DNA from: Lachnospiraceae bacterium
GTDB taxonomy: Bacteria; Bacillota; Clostridia; Lachnospirales; Lachnospiraceae
Reading direction: 5' to 3'
DNA length: 64,000 nt
NCBI GenBank assembly: GCA_009780115.1
Contig: WRAQ01000001.1
Location: 1 to 64,000 of the forward strand
Shown here: in pieces, positions 54,697-64,000 of the stretch
Numbering within the stretch: the stretch's first letter is position 1
Layout of the letters: each line of letters starts with the position of its first letter
Notes under the pieces: model-generated
Database searches by the model: none
What the model was told of the DNA's origin: nothing
What the model saw: the letters and a program-made list of their open reading frames with translations, nothing else
Position numbers and translations under genes: made by a program

Positions 54697-55386
54697 ATGT
54701 GGACCAGGGCTGAATTAAAGAGTAATGCGAAAATTGTTTTGCAACAGAACTATTGGAAGTCTGTCTTAGTTGCGTTCTTAATTTTTATAATAGGCGGTGG
54801 TCCTTCGGGTAGTAACGGCAGTAGTTATGGAAGTGCAAATTCCCAAGTTATAAGTAACAGTTATGGATATATAGGATTTTTTAATTACCTTGGGCTTATT
54901 CTGACAATTATGATATTTACTGTTATTTTAATCCTTGTAATTTCATTATTCCTTTTGAAACCATTGGAAGTTGGCTGCCGGAGGTACTTTATTTCTGCCC
55001 GCTCAGCCCCTGGCGATTTATCATTGCTCGGACTAGGCTTCAAAAATTCATATATGAATATAGTTAAAACTCAATTTTTACGCTCATTATTTATCTTTCT
55101 TTGGAGTTTGCTTTTCTTAATACCGGGAATTATTAAGTTTTATGAGTACCGGATGATGACTTATATTCTGGCAGAAAATCCCGGCCTTGATTCAAATGAA
55201 GTTTTTGCCCGCTCGAAAGCAATGATGACCGGAGATAAATGGAATGCTTTTGTTCTTGATTTATCATTTATCGGCTGGCATATTTTAGGTGCCCTTACCT
55301 GTTTTGCTCTAACTGTATTTTATACATTTCCTTATCAACAGTCAACCAATGCCGAACTCTATGAAGCACTGCGCGGAAAAATTTAA
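54697..55386 (+). CDS. DUF975 family integral membrane protein
   Basis: 229 residues starting MWTRAELKSNAKIVLQQNYWKSVLVAFLIFI, the typical DUF975 beginning. Four to five hydrophobic segments follow, with GCRRYFISARSA, LIPGIIKFYEYRMMTYILAENP and ARSKAMMTGDKWNAFVLDLSFIGWHIL, all characteristic of the family. Function is unknown; these are cell membrane proteins of Firmicutes. It is monocistronic. Confidence 0.9.
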   Translation: MWTRAELKSNAKIVLQQNYWKSVLVAFLIFIIGGGPSGSNGSSYGSANSQVISNSYGYIGFFNYLGLILTIMIFTVILILVISLFLLKPLEVGCRRYFISARSAPGDLSLLGLGFKNSYMNIVKTQFLRSLFIFLWSLLFLIPGIIKFYEYRMMTYILAENPGLDSNEVFARSKAMMTGDKWNAFVLDLSFIGWHILGALTCFALTVFYTFPYQQSTNAELYEALRGKI

Positions 55387-55577
55387 TTGCAATTTTAAAT
55401 CGTGAGTGACATTCTGACTTCGCAAGCCAAAATCCTTGGAGCCAAGCGCCAAATCGTTCTTTTCACGATTTGTGTGCAAAATTATTATGAACGTTTTACA
55501 TGTGAGCGGAGCGCGATAAAACGAGCGCAGCGTGTTTTGCAGCGAAGTACAGAGATGTCACATGCGGAATAACAATT
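55387..55577. other. Convergent intergenic region
   Basis: AAATCGT and ACGATTT form a 7-bp stem (about 55453-55473) that may terminate one of the two converging genes. A GC-rich stretch follows without a gene. Confidence 0.35.
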
Positions 55578-58500
55578 TCAAAACATCTCTTTCATCTTTT
55601 CAATCATTTCTTCAGTTTGCGCCAATAACGCCGCCACATCCCGTTCGGATAAGCCGCATTTTTTGTAACGTGAAGAAAAATAAGGGGCACCCTTATGATT
55701 AAAACGGATTGTCTGATGGCGCTGCAAGAAAAGGGGAATCATTTCGGGCTTTATCTTCGCATTAGGTTTAAGATAAAAGATTATTTCTTCATTTTTACCC
55801 TTGATTTCCGTAATACAAAGGGTATGCGCTTCGATGCGAATTAAAGCAACACGTAACAAATTCTCAACCGAAGCGGGGATACTTCCAAACCGGTCAATTA
55901 ATTCTTCTTTCATATCATCACATTCCGCTTTGTTTTCGATTCCGGCGATACGTTTATAGATATCCAGTTTCTGAATTTCATTTACGATATAACTCTCGGG
56001 GATAAAAGCATCTACATCAAGGTCAACAGTGGTGACAAAATCATCAGAATTAACGATACCTTTTAGACTTTTAACCGCTTCATCAAGCATTTTGCAATAA
56101 AGGTCATAACCGACCGCTTCCATGTGGCCGTGCTGCTTTTGCCCGAGCAAATTACCTGCCCCGCGGATTTCCAAATCACGCATTGCGATTTTGAAACCAC
56201 TGCCTAGGTCGGTAAATTCTTTGATTGCGGCAAGGCGCTTTTCGGCGATTTCTTTTAGCATTTTGTCCCGTTTATACATAAGGAAAGCATACGCAGTGCG
56301 GTTGCTCCGGCCAACACGGCCGCGAAGCTGGTAAAGCTGGGCCAGCCCCATATTGTCAGAGTCGTGAATAATCATTGTGTTTACATTCGCAATATCAAGG
56401 CCGGTTTCGATGATGGTTGTTGCGACAAGAACATCAATTTCATTATTGATAAAGTCATACATAATCCGCTCAAGTTCGCGTTCCTGCATTTGGCCGTGGG
56501 CAAAAGCAACCTGGGCTTCGGGTATGAGCTTTTGGATGGCGGCGGCGACATCGGCGATATTGGCAACCCGGTTATAAACATAATAAATCTGGCCTCCGCG
56601 GCTAAGCTCACGGACGATGGCTTCCCGTACCATTTCTTCATTGTACTCGCAGACAAAAGTCTGAATCGGCATCCGGTCGATAGGGGCTTCCTCAAGAACG
56701 CTCATGTCACGGATTCCCACTAAACTCATATGCAAAGTCCGGGGAATCGGGGTTGCGGTTAAAGTAAGGACATCAACGCTGTCTTTCATATGCTTGATTT
56801 TTTCTTTGTGGGTTACACCAAAACGTTGCTCTTCGTCGATAATTAGAAGGCCGAGGTCTTGAAACTCAACATCTTTTGAAAGAACGCGGTGGGTGCCAAT
56901 TACGATATCAACCTGGCCTTTCCGTAAATCGGCGATGGTTTTTTTCTGCTCGGCGGCGGTACGGAAACGGGAAAGCAAATCAATCCGTACCGGAAAATCT
57001 TTCATTCGTTGGATAAAAGTATTAAAATGCTGCTGGGCTAAAATCGTCGTTGGCACAAGATAAACTACCTGTTTGTTTTCCTGAACGGCTTTAAAGGCCG
57101 CCCGGATTGCTATTTCTGTTTTGCCGTAACCAACATCACCGCAGATTAAGCGATCCATTATTTTAGTGCTTTCCATATCATCTTTGGTATCGTTGATAGC
57201 CGACAATTGGTCTTCAGTTTCTTCAAACGGGAAAAGCTCTTCAAATTCACGCTGCCAAACCGTATCTTTGTCATATTGGAAGCCGTTTTTTTCCTGACGA
57301 TGAGCATAAAGCTCAACCAATTCACGAGCGACCTCGCCAACTGCTTCTTTAACCCTGGTTTTGGTGCGCCCCCATTCGACGGAGCCTAGTTTATTGAGTT
57401 TTGGTTTTTTTGCATCGGCAGAAGCGTATTTTTGAATAACATTAAAAGCAGTAGCAATAATATAAAGATTGCCGCCGTCACGGTATTCAATTTTCATGTA
57501 ATCCTTGATGACTTTATCAACTTCAATTTTTTCAATTCCCCGATAAATACCAAGGCCATGGTTTTCATGAACGATATAATCACCAACTTTTAACTCTGCA
57601 AAATCAGCAATTTTGCGCCCTTCATAACGCTTTCTTTTCTTGCGTTTTTTTTCGGCGCCAAAGATATCACTTTCGGCGATAATGGCATATTTTATCAACG
57701 GGTATTCAAAACCACGAAGCACGCGGCCGTAACAGGTCATAATTTCGCCGGGATTTATTTCGCGCTCATTATCCTCACTATAAAAAGCAGTCAGCCCATT
57801 GTCACGCAAATCCTCGGCAAGGCGGGCCGCCCGGGTGCGGGAGCCGGAAAGAAGCAGGATTCGGTAGCCGCTTTTTTTTAGCCGGGCCATATCTTTGACC
57901 AAGGCTTCAAAACTATTATTGTATGAGGAAATTGTTTTGACTGTAAGGTCGATTTTGCGGGTGGCAGAAACAAGCGGGTTTTTCATATCAAGGGCGGATA
58001 AAGTAACAACTCGCTTGCGGGATAAACGGGCTGAAACATCATCAACCCCGAATAATAGCCCGGTTTGGCTTGGCAAAAGATAACCTTTCTCCAAGCGGTG
58101 GCTCATACTTTCGCGAAATTCCATTTCAACCGCTGTTGCATGGTCGCGGACACGGGTTGGTTCATCAACGAAAAAAATAGTTTCGTCGTTATTAAAGATA
58201 TCAATAAAAGAAACAATATTATCATAAAAAAAGCGAATATAACTTTCTAAGTTGACAGCGGTCTCAAACTCAAACAACTGCTCCTTGATTTCATTTATTT
58301 GAGTTGCCAGACGGTGGGCTTCAGCGGTAAAAAAAGTATCGCGTAGTTTTTTTACTTGTTTGTCGCATTCGGTTTGAATTTTATCCATCCCGTTATGAAG
58401 CTGTTCTTTCGATAAAACCATCTCGGTCGCAGGATAGATGATAATTCGGTCAAGTTTCTCAATTGAACGTTGACTTAGTGAGTCAAAGCTACGGATTGAT

Positions 58501-59096
58501 TCAACATCGTCACCCCATAGCTCAATCCGATAGGGATTTTCTTCAGTCAAGTCAAAAATATCAATAATTCCGCCGCGAATGGAAAACTGGCCGGGGGCTT
58601 CAGCTTGATAATTTTTCTCATAACCAAGCTTAACAAGGTTTAAGGCGAGTTTCTCTTTGTCAATGGTACCGGAAGTGTCGATGTTAATGATGTTTTCCTT
58701 CAAATAATCAAGGCACAAGATAGGCGACATAAGGCTGGAAAAGGTGGTGACGATGGTATAAGGTTCACCTTCAATAATATTACGCAGGCAATCAATACGC
58801 TCTTTGATAAGCAGATTACCATGGACATCAGCTTGGTAAAAAATGAGGTCTTTGGCGGGGAACATGCTGATATTACGGTCATAAAAGCGGTATTCATCAT
58901 AGATTTCTTTCATTTTTAGGTCAGAAAAAGTAATGATGATTTTGTAACGGTAATTTTCGCTTAAGCCATAAGCCATGTGGAGTTTTTGGGAATCAACGCA
59001 GCCGGAAAGGGCAAGGGTTTTGCCGGGTTTCCGGAGCAGGGTTTTCATCTCATCGTATTCACCAAGTTCGTGGATTGGGGTTAAGAGGGGTTTCAT
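55578..59096 (-). CDS. mfd: Transcription-repair coupling factor Mfd
   Basis: 1172 residues, normal length. N-terminal UvrB-like module (GQFSIRGGIIDIFDLTEENPYRIELWGDDVE), RNA polymerase interaction domain of CarD type (LKVGDYIVHENHGLGIYRGI), RecG-like helicase with Walker A ICGDVGYGKTEIAIRAA, DEEQ box LLIIDEEQRFGVTHKE, TATPIPRTLHMS and QLRGRVGRS, and the C-terminal TRCF domain. It removes stalled RNA polymerase at lesions and recruits UvrA. Its ATG overlaps the pth stop (ATGA), giving the conserved pth-mfd pair. Confidence 0.97.
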   Translation of the reverse strand: MKPLLTPIHELGEYDEMKTLLRKPGKTLALSGCVDSQKLHMAYGLSENYRYKIIITFSDLKMKEIYDEYRFYDRNISMFPAKDLIFYQADVHGNLLIKERIDCLRNIIEGEPYTIVTTFSSLMSPILCLDYLKENIINIDTSGTIDKEKLALNLVKLGYEKNYQAEAPGQFSIRGGIIDIFDLTEENPYRIELWGDDVESIRSFDSLSQRSIEKLDRIIIYPATEMVLSKEQLHNGMDKIQTECDKQVKKLRDTFFTAEAHRLATQINEIKEQLFEFETAVNLESYIRFFYDNIVSFIDIFNNDETIFFVDEPTRVRDHATAVEMEFRESMSHRLEKGYLLPSQTGLLFGVDDVSARLSRKRVVTLSALDMKNPLVSATRKIDLTVKTISSYNNSFEALVKDMARLKKSGYRILLLSGSRTRAARLAEDLRDNGLTAFYSEDNEREINPGEIMTCYGRVLRGFEYPLIKYAIIAESDIFGAEKKRKKRKRYEGRKIADFAELKVGDYIVHENHGLGIYRGIEKIEVDKVIKDYMKIEYRDGGNLYIIATAFNVIQKYASADAKKPKLNKLGSVEWGRTKTRVKEAVGEVARELVELYAHRQEKNGFQYDKDTVWQREFEELFPFEETEDQLSAINDTKDDMESTKIMDRLICGDVGYGKTEIAIRAAFKAVQENKQVVYLVPTTILAQQHFNTFIQRMKDFPVRIDLLSRFRTAAEQKKTIADLRKGQVDIVIGTHRVLSKDVEFQDLGLLIIDEEQRFGVTHKEKIKHMKDSVDVLTLTATPIPRTLHMSLVGIRDMSVLEEAPIDRMPIQTFVCEYNEEMVREAIVRELSRGGQIYYVYNRVANIADVAAAIQKLIPEAQVAFAHGQMQERELERIMYDFINNEIDVLVATTIIETGLDIANVNTMIIHDSDNMGLAQLYQLRGRVGRSNRTAYAFLMYKRDKMLKEIAEKRLAAIKEFTDLGSGFKIAMRDLEIRGAGNLLGQKQHGHMEAVGYDLYCKMLDEAVKSLKGIVNSDDFVTTVDLDVDAFIPESYIVNEIQKLDIYKRIAGIENKAECDDMKEELIDRFGSIPASVENLLRVALIRIEAHTLCITEIKGKNEEIIFYLKPNAKIKPEMIPLFLQRHQTIRFNHKGAPYFSSRYKKCGLSERDVAALLAQTEEMIEKMKEMF

Positions 59097-59674
59097 TTCG
59101 GATCCTTTATTTTCTGATTATACTTATTCATTGCTTTATCCAGCCCGTCCTCAAGAATAGTTTCGATAGCGGCAACGGCATTTTCGGTACATTCGCGCAT
59201 GATTTTTTTGTCACTTCCAGTAAAATGGCTAAGGACGTGTCCGGCAAGGTCATGTCCGGCCGGTTTGTCACCAACACCGATTTTCATGCGGATAAAGTCG
59301 TTGTGCCCAAAATGTTGAATGATACTTTTCAAGCCGTTATGTCCGCCGTCACTACCTTTTTTGCGCATCCGGATTTGACCGGTCGGAAGGCTTATATCAT
59401 CAGCGATGACGATTAATTCATTTTTTTCATCGATATGGTAGTAGTCTATGATACGGCGCACGGATTCACCACTCAAATTCATGTAAGTGAGCGGTTTGAC
59501 CAAAAAAACCTTGTGGCCATAAATAGAGCCTTTGCCCATAATACTTTTATGCTTAAGGCTTCTTACTCTTATTTTGTGTTTTTTTGCCAGGGCATCAATG
59601 ATGTCAAAGCCGATATTGTGACGGGTCCCGGCATATTTTAAGCCGGGGTTGCCGAGGCCGATAATAATGAACAT
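59093..59674 (-). CDS. pth: Peptidyl-tRNA hydrolase
   Basis: 193 residues: IIGLGNPGLKYAGTRHNIGFDIID with the catalytic His and Asn, KPLTYMNLSGESVR, VIADDISLPTGQIRMRKKGSDGGHNGLKSI and FIRMKIGVG. It recycles tRNA from peptidyl-tRNA dropped by ribosomes. It lies 19 bases after the CapA-like gene and overlaps mfd. Confidence 0.97.
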   Translation of the reverse strand: MFIIIGLGNPGLKYAGTRHNIGFDIIDALAKKHKIRVRSLKHKSIMGKGSIYGHKVFLVKPLTYMNLSGESVRRIIDYYHIDEKNELIVIADDISLPTGQIRMRKKGSDGGHNGLKSIIQHFGHNDFIRMKIGVGDKPAGHDLAGHVLSHFTGSDKKIMRECTENAVAAIETILEDGLDKAMNKYNQKIKDPK

Positions 59675-59693
59675 GTTTGCTCCTTTACTTTAT

Positions 59694-60986
59694 TTACCAA
59701 GTTATCTCCCCATCGTCATCGATGTTTACTCGCGGTGAGAGGTTCCGCATTATATCAAGGACCCGGATTTTTTCGCCATCGTGTAAAAGTGAGGTAAAAC
59801 AGTTATGTTGCAGGGCGGGGATAAAACGGAGGCTTTTCAGGCCATTTACATCAAAAATCGCTTCAAGTAAGCCGGTGTCTACCGTGCGGGAGCTGAACCA
59901 AAAATCACCAAGGCTATAAGCGACAGGGGTATTGCCATGCACAGTAATTTCCTGCAAAACATGAGGGTGGGCACCAACGATTAAGTCGGCACCGGCGGCG
60001 GCGATTTTTAAACTTTGTTCAAGTTGCGACCAGTCCGGTTCGGTAGCCCTTTCACTACCCCAATGAAGAAAAACAACAACGAAATCGCTGTTTTCCCTGG
60101 CTTCCGCGATAGTATAGAGGAGCCGCTCATTATTCAGAAAACGGAAAACACCGGGCAGGGTTTCCGTAGCCCCACGGGTATCAGGATTATGAAAACGCTC
60201 GATTTGGGTCGCGGCAATAAAGGCAATTTTGATGTCGCTAATGATAAAGTAAACAGGGGCGGCGGCCTCTTCTATATTGCGGCCTGCCCCAACATAGGGA
60301 ACACCATAAGCTTCAAGGGTATCAAGGGTATCTAAGAGGCTGATTTCGCCGTAGTCGAAGGTATGGTTGTTAGCAAGAGAAACGAGGTTCACGCCCATGT
60401 CATTTAACCAGGAGGCCGTTTCGGGTTTAGCACGGAAGGTGAATAGCTTCTCGGGAAACGGGGCACCTCTGGTAGTATAGGTAAATTCATTATTGAGCAT
60501 CATTACATCGGCTTCACGCATAATTTCCAGCAAATCATCAGAAAATGCCGCATCAACGGTATTGCCGCGCTTGATGGCATTAGCCATTACCGCATAATAT
60601 GAGTCAAATAGAATATCTCCGGCAAAAAGAAGCCTTGCTTCACCAGGAACAATCGCTTCGCGGGTATATATACGGTTCTCCCGCATGTATTCAGGGTCAT
60701 TCAAGACATTGGCATAACGTGCCGGGGGAACATCTTCTATGGGTTCATCTTCATCATTGACTGATTCGGTCAATTTGTCGGAAGAAACCGGTTCACTTTC
60801 TGCATTAAGCTCAGCTAAATTAGCCGCATCGTCGGTATATTCCCGTAATTCGTTTGTCTGTTGGAAATGGTGGTTGATAAAAAGTGCTGAAAGGCCGACC
60901 AGTAAAACGATTGACAGGGTCACGATAAAGGTTAAAAAAATGCGGATGTTTTTGCTTCTTCGGGCTTTTCTTCTCTCCGTTGTCAT
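59694..60986 (-). CDS. CapA-family protein (metallophosphatase-like)
   Basis: 430 residues. A basic start (TTERRKARRSKNIR) precedes one membrane helix (IFLTFIVTLSIVLLVGLSALF), then an acidic linker and a CapA domain: RLLFAGDILFDSYY, VNLVSLANNHTFDYGEI, FVVVFLHWGSERATEPDWSQ, GADLIVGAHPHVLQEI. The domain lies outside the membrane. CapA relatives take part in poly-gamma-glutamate synthesis, but many of unknown role occur in Clostridia without the other cap genes, as here. Confidence 0.92.
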   Translation of the reverse strand: MTTERRKARRSKNIRIFLTFIVTLSIVLLVGLSALFINHHFQQTNELREYTDDAANLAELNAESEPVSSDKLTESVNDEDEPIEDVPPARYANVLNDPEYMRENRIYTREAIVPGEARLLFAGDILFDSYYAVMANAIKRGNTVDAAFSDDLLEIMREADVMMLNNEFTYTTRGAPFPEKLFTFRAKPETASWLNDMGVNLVSLANNHTFDYGEISLLDTLDTLEAYGVPYVGAGRNIEEAAAPVYFIISDIKIAFIAATQIERFHNPDTRGATETLPGVFRFLNNERLLYTIAEARENSDFVVVFLHWGSERATEPDWSQLEQSLKIAAAGADLIVGAHPHVLQEITVHGNTPVAYSLGDFWFSSRTVDTGLLEAIFDVNGLKSLRFIPALQHNCFTSLLHDGEKIRVLDIMRNLSPRVNIDDDGEITW

Positions 60987-61032
60987 GGGGATATTATAGC
61001 ATGATTGGGGTTTGGGCGCAAATTCTGTTAAG

Positions 61033-61090
61033 AAAAATTTATTCTTAGATTCTTAAGCATTCAAAATACCAGATAGAAATTATTGATAAG
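61033..61090. repeat. 58-bp direct repeat, left copy
   Basis: Identical to 62238-62295. Read leftward it encodes the last 14 residues (ending IWYFECLRI) and stop of the membrane protein whose full gene carries the right copy. It is thus a stranded 3' end of that gene. Confidence 0.85.
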
Positions 61091-61105
61091 TATTCATTTT
61101 TACCT

Positions 61106-61606
61106 TTATTTAATAGTAATTGGCAGTTCTACTGAAATTCGGATTTCCTTAGTTCTTTCTTTATCTGCCCATACAAGAAGATATGCTACAGCTTTATATT
61201 CACCTTTTGAATATGTGCGACTACTATAACTATATGATTGTGGCGAATCTTTGCGAATTAGTAACGGTTGTAGTTCCGGTAGTGGATATAAATCTTCACT
61301 TTCCATTCCAAATTCACCCTCAGGAGCAATAATCGTGACTGCATAATATACGTTTGAACGCCAAACTACAATCTCTGGCTGGTCTCCAATATACTCAATG
61401 GTGATTTCGAAATCAATAAGATTGTCTGGTGTAAAATCTTTTAGTAAATAGTCACTTTTTTCTGTTGATAAAGTGAGCCTTAAATCTCCGTTGGTTTCTA
61501 TAGCTATAAGAGGTAAGTCTGTAATAACATTTTTTGTACATGAACTCAATACCAATGTCGATAATAATAGCATTGCCACAAAAATACAAATGCTTAAAAT
61601 TTTCAT
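61106..61606 (-). CDS. Small secreted lipoprotein of unknown function
   Basis: 166 residues from ATG 61606 (AGAAAGGAT upstream), with a signal peptide ending in a lipobox, LLLSTLVLSSC, followed by a mostly beta-strand domain. It ends VELPITIK. I do not recognise the domain. It lies within the segment flanked by the 58-bp direct repeats. Confidence 0.8.
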   Translation of the reverse strand: MKILSICIFVAMLLLSTLVLSSCTKNVITDLPLIAIETNGDLRLTLSTEKSDYLLKDFTPDNLIDFEITIEYIGDQPEIVVWRSNVYYAVTIIAPEGEFGMESEDLYPLPELQPLLIRKDSPQSYSYSSRTYSKGEYKAVAYLLVWADKERTKEIRISVELPITIK

Positions 61607-61682
61607 AATATCCTTTCTAAAGAATGCGGATAAACCGCGCATTAACATGATTTATCCGCATTTTATTATAAAGTTTAATTTT

Positions 61683-62168
61683 TTAATTTGTTATCGCAGT
61701 TACCGAAAGGGCGCTACTAATTTCTGAATATTTTGAAAAAGTGCCCCCACTACCCACATGAATACCAACGATGTTGTATCTTGATATGCTGCCAAAATTA
61801 CCATCGAAAAACAAAATCGGGCTTCCGCTATCTCCGCCTTGACTTGAATATGATGCTCTCGACTGGTTTAATCTTGTCATCCCATCATTTGTACTAGTAT
61901 AAGAAAACTGTATATTAGTGACCGTTCCTGACCTCAATCCCGACACTCCTCCAAGCATATGAACATCTGTACCAACCGGAACTACTCCCCATGTCCCCCA
62001 GATTTGACCATTATTGCTTAGTACATTTGTTGGGGTCACGCTAGCAATAAGAAATGCAGCATCAGCTCTTGTATTATTTCTTAATGCTGATATAAACGTT
62101 TTCAAATATTCAACGGAATCACCCCTTTTTGTGGATTTACAAGTAGTAGTCGTGTTGTATTGTTGCAA
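61683..62168 (-). pseudogene. N-terminally truncated S1-family serine protease
   Basis: The last 150 residues of a chymotrypsin/streptogrisin-like protease: NTRADAAFLI (catalytic Asp region), GTWGVVPVGTDVH, SQGGDSGSPILF (catalytic Ser) and NIVGIHVGSGG. The part with the catalytic His is missing. The frame starts at a TTG immediately preceded by an in-frame TAG, and the sequence upstream is the direct repeat, so the gene was cut when the segment was inserted. Confidence 0.75.
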
Positions 62169-62237
62169 CTATTATAATATCATAAATTAATGTTGTAAAC
62201 AGTTGATAATGTCATAATGTGTAATATAAGCAAGTAT

Positions 62238-62295
62238 AAAAATTTATTCTTAGATTCTTAAGCATTCAAAATACCAGATAGAAATTATTGATAAG
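62238..62295. repeat. 58-bp direct repeat, right copy
   Basis: Identical to 61033-61090. The pair brackets a 1147-base segment with the lipoprotein and protease remnant. Confidence 0.85.
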
Positions 62296-62675
62296 CTAAT
62301 AATTCCAAGCATGAAAACCGTTATATTCTCTTTTTGCAAAGTTTCAGATAATCTATATCCTTTTAAATATGTAGACAAGTATATTAAATGTAAAATTATT
62401 ATTGGTAAAATCATAAAATGATTTTCAGCAAATTTATTAACGCAGACACCAACTGCAACTCCACCCATAATCATTATAATTATATTGACTAACCTGTCTT
62501 CTATCCAATTTCTGGAGAAAAATAACCAAACATGCTTTTCCGCCAAAATAGATAAATATACCCATGTTAAAATTGATAAGATAATAAGAAAATTATTTCG
62601 CCCGGCATAAATAAATATTATTAAAAATAATAACAGAAGTATATCTGTAAAGAAAATTTTTTTAATCATACTCAT
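62250..62675 (-). CDS. Small multi-span membrane protein
   Basis: 141 residues with about four hydrophobic segments (IFFTDILLLLFLIIFIY, LIILSILTWVYLSIL, IIMIMGGVAVGV, MILPIIILHLIYL, FMLGIISLSIISIWYF). It follows the ABC permease gene in the same direction by 18 bases and is probably part of the transporter operon. No family recognised. The 3' end lies in the direct repeat. Confidence 0.75.
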   Translation of the reverse strand: MSMIKKIFFTDILLLLFLIIFIYAGRNNFLIILSILTWVYLSILAEKHVWLFFSRNWIEDRLVNIIIMIMGGVAVGVCVNKFAENHFMILPIIILHLIYLSTYLKGYRLSETLQKENITVFMLGIISLSIISIWYFECLRI

Positions 62676-62693
62676 ATTTTACCTTTTATAAGA

Positions 62694-63395
62694 TTAAATT
62701 TGCATGTTAATAATATATTCCTTGCTTAAGTTTTTAACAATCAGAATATTAACTAAAAAAATTATTATTGAAACAGCAAATAATAACAATATAAGTCCTG
62801 TTTTTGGTACTAAGTTATTTTCCATTATGTACATATTAAGATACATGCAACCAATGTAAGAGAACACTGGTATAAATCCAGCAAGTGTATGGCCTTGTTT
62901 GCTACTCCACATAATCACTCCAATAATGCTTAATACCGTAAAAGAAATTATAGGAATGATAATTATCATTATAATTAAGCTTAAAACATCAAAGCTTACC
63001 CAAACTTGAAATAGTATTTTGGAAAAAATTAAAGCTATCATAGAGGATATGAAAGTAAAAGTATAAGAAATGATAATGCTTGTAATTAATTTACTTATCC
63101 AAATATATTCAGATATTATACCATCAGCTACTAATATCTGTAACGCTTTGCTTTTGCGGTCTTCATTTAATGTTGTTTGAAAAACAACAGTTCCTATCAT
63201 AGGAATTAGCATGGCAGGAAAAAATAGAAAATTATTTCTAAGAAGAATAGAAAATAATTCTTTGTCATTAGTTACCTCAACTAATTGCCAAGCTATAAAT
63301 AGAGTCGGACTGGAACCTATAATTGTAATTAATATTATTAATCCCCATAAACTTCTAAGGCTAATTATAGAATCTTTCCATATTAATATTTTCAC
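62694..63395 (-). CDS. ABC transporter permease (ABC-2 type)
   Basis: 233 residues with six hydrophobic segments in the ABC-2 pattern, including LFFPAMLIPMIGTVVFQTTLNEDRKSKALQILVADGI, the usual cytoplasmic loop after the second span. Its start overlaps the stop of the ATPase gene (ATGA). Substrate unknown; such pairs export peptides, lipids or drugs. Confidence 0.85.
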   Translation of the reverse strand: MKILIWKDSIISLRSLWGLIILITIIGSSPTLFIAWQLVEVTNDKELFSILLRNNFLFFPAMLIPMIGTVVFQTTLNEDRKSKALQILVADGIISEYIWISKLITSIIISYTFTFISSMIALIFSKILFQVWVSFDVLSLIIMIIIIPIISFTVLSIIGVIMWSSKQGHTLAGFIPVFSYIGCMYLNMYIMENNLVPKTGLILLLFAVSIIIFLVNILIVKNLSKEYIINMQI

Positions 63396-64000
63396 AATAT
63401 CCCTCCTATCGTTTTTAAATAAACATCTTCTACATTAATACATTCTTTAATTACTTCATCAATTTCAAAACTTTCCATACACAGTTTATTTATAATTTGT
63501 GAAATCATGTCCTTTTCTGAATATATATACACTTCATTTTTCAGACATCCAGGCTTTACTTCAATATTAAATTTTTTTAAAGCATTTTTTATATTAATAA
63601 TCTGATATGCTTTTGAAAATCTAATTTTTAAGTATTTATAACCTTCATTTTTTATATCATTTATTTGTTTTTCGACAACTATTTTTCCTTTATTAATAAT
63701 AATAACTTTAGAACAAAAGTCTTCAATGTCTGACATATTGTGAGATGCAAAAAGAATACTACGGTTTTCAACCATTACCCAATTTTTTAAGAAATCAATA
63801 ACAAATCTATGGCTTTCTATGTCTAAACCATCAAAAGGCTCATCTAAAATCAATATATTGGGATTTGTGATAATTGCTCGTGCGATAGTTAATTTCCTAA
63901 GCATACCTTTTGAAAATTCTTTTGTTTTCCTATCTTTCCATTCCAATAATTGCATTTCATGTAATATGGAATTAATCAAATTTTCTTGATTGACTATCTG
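63392..64000 (-). CDS. ABC transporter ATP-binding protein (5' part outside window)
   Basis: The last 200 residues are visible: signature FSKGMLRKLTIARAI, Walker B NILILDEPFDGLD and switch His ILFASHNMSDIE, then a C-terminal accessory domain. The frame stays open through 64000, so the Walker A part lies beyond. It pairs with the permease that overlaps it. Confidence 0.9.
   Translation of the reverse strand, partial: QIVNQENLINSILHEMQLLEWKDRKTKEFSKGMLRKLTIARAIITNPNILILDEPFDGLDIESHRFVIDFLKNWVMVENRSILFASHNMSDIEDFCSKVIIINKGKIVVEKQINDIKNEGYKYLKIRFSKAYQIINIKNALKKFNIEVKPGCLKNEVYIYSEKDMISQIINKLCMESFEIDEVIKECINVEDVYLKTIGGIL

Noticed and set aside
57158..57389. Small frames on both strands inside mfd
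   Set aside because: Shadows of the mfd reading frame.

Overview
The window looks like a chromosomal segment of an anaerobic, low-GC Firmicute, most likely class Clostridia. The housekeeping genes (guaA, mfd, pth, a CapA-like gene, a CofE-like gene, a DUF975 membrane protein) have a Clostridia look, and strong GGAGG-type ribosome binding sites precede most starts. The GMP synthase has a shortened, catalytically dead glutaminase half. No rRNA, tRNA or CRISPR array was seen.

Layout. (1) 1-2980: left part of a restriction island with two overlapping cytosine-C5 methyltransferases and the 5' part of an AlwI-like endonuclease gene. (2) 3007-18806: a separate island at the 3' end of guaA. It is bounded by near-copies of the last bases of guaA and, inside each end, by a GTTGCCA-N4-GTTGCCA pair. 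It carries a 1247-aa Type IIG-like restriction-modification enzyme, a complete-looking filamentous phage (inovirus) genome at about 7.0-15.6 kb, and a decayed DDE/ExeA transposon. No integrase gene was found in it. (3) 18793-22060: guaA, a CofE-like ligase and a broken radical SAM gene. (4) 22307-51873: a large hybrid NRPS/PKS-like biosynthetic cluster, with a long leftward operon and a two-gene rightward operon diverging from a region holding an XRE regulator and an integrase remnant. (5) 51880-53322: ParB and ParA pseudogenes. (6) 53527-64000: DNA glycosylase, a 35-aa small protein, DUF975 protein, Mfd, Pth, CapA-like protein, a small lipoprotein/protease-remnant insertion flanked by 58-bp direct repeats, and an ABC transporter that runs off the window.

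How the genes work together. The inovirus has the expected module order: DNA-binding and ssDNA-binding proteins, small membrane/coat proteins, a 62-aa major coat protein followed by a strong terminator, a long adsorption protein with a CNPAVP repeat, a pVI-like protein, a Zot/pI ATPase, a HUH rolling-circle Rep, and an IS30-family transposase that may serve for integration. Related palindromes of the type GTCCA-N4/6-TGGAC stand just upstream of several of these genes and suggest a shared regulator. One phage gene contains a canonical CCCAAAA slippery site leading into a cysteine-rich -1 frame.

The biosynthetic cluster supplies itself with chorismate (DAHP synthase), converts it to 4-amino-4-deoxychorismate (PabA-PabB fusion), and probably rearranges and decarboxylates that with an AroQ mutase fused to a BacA/prephenate-dehydratase-like domain. 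This would give a 4-amino-cyclohexadienyl or 4-aminophenyl amino acid precursor. Assembly would use a 2599-aa NRPS, a stand-alone A-PCP protein, a stand-alone KS with an altered active site, a free carrier protein and a 1339-aa NRPS. Tailoring candidates are a radical SAM enzyme, an asparagine-synthetase-like amidotransferase, a nitroreductase and a GNAT acetyltransferase. Export would be by a pair of ABC half-transporters. The product is not one I can name.
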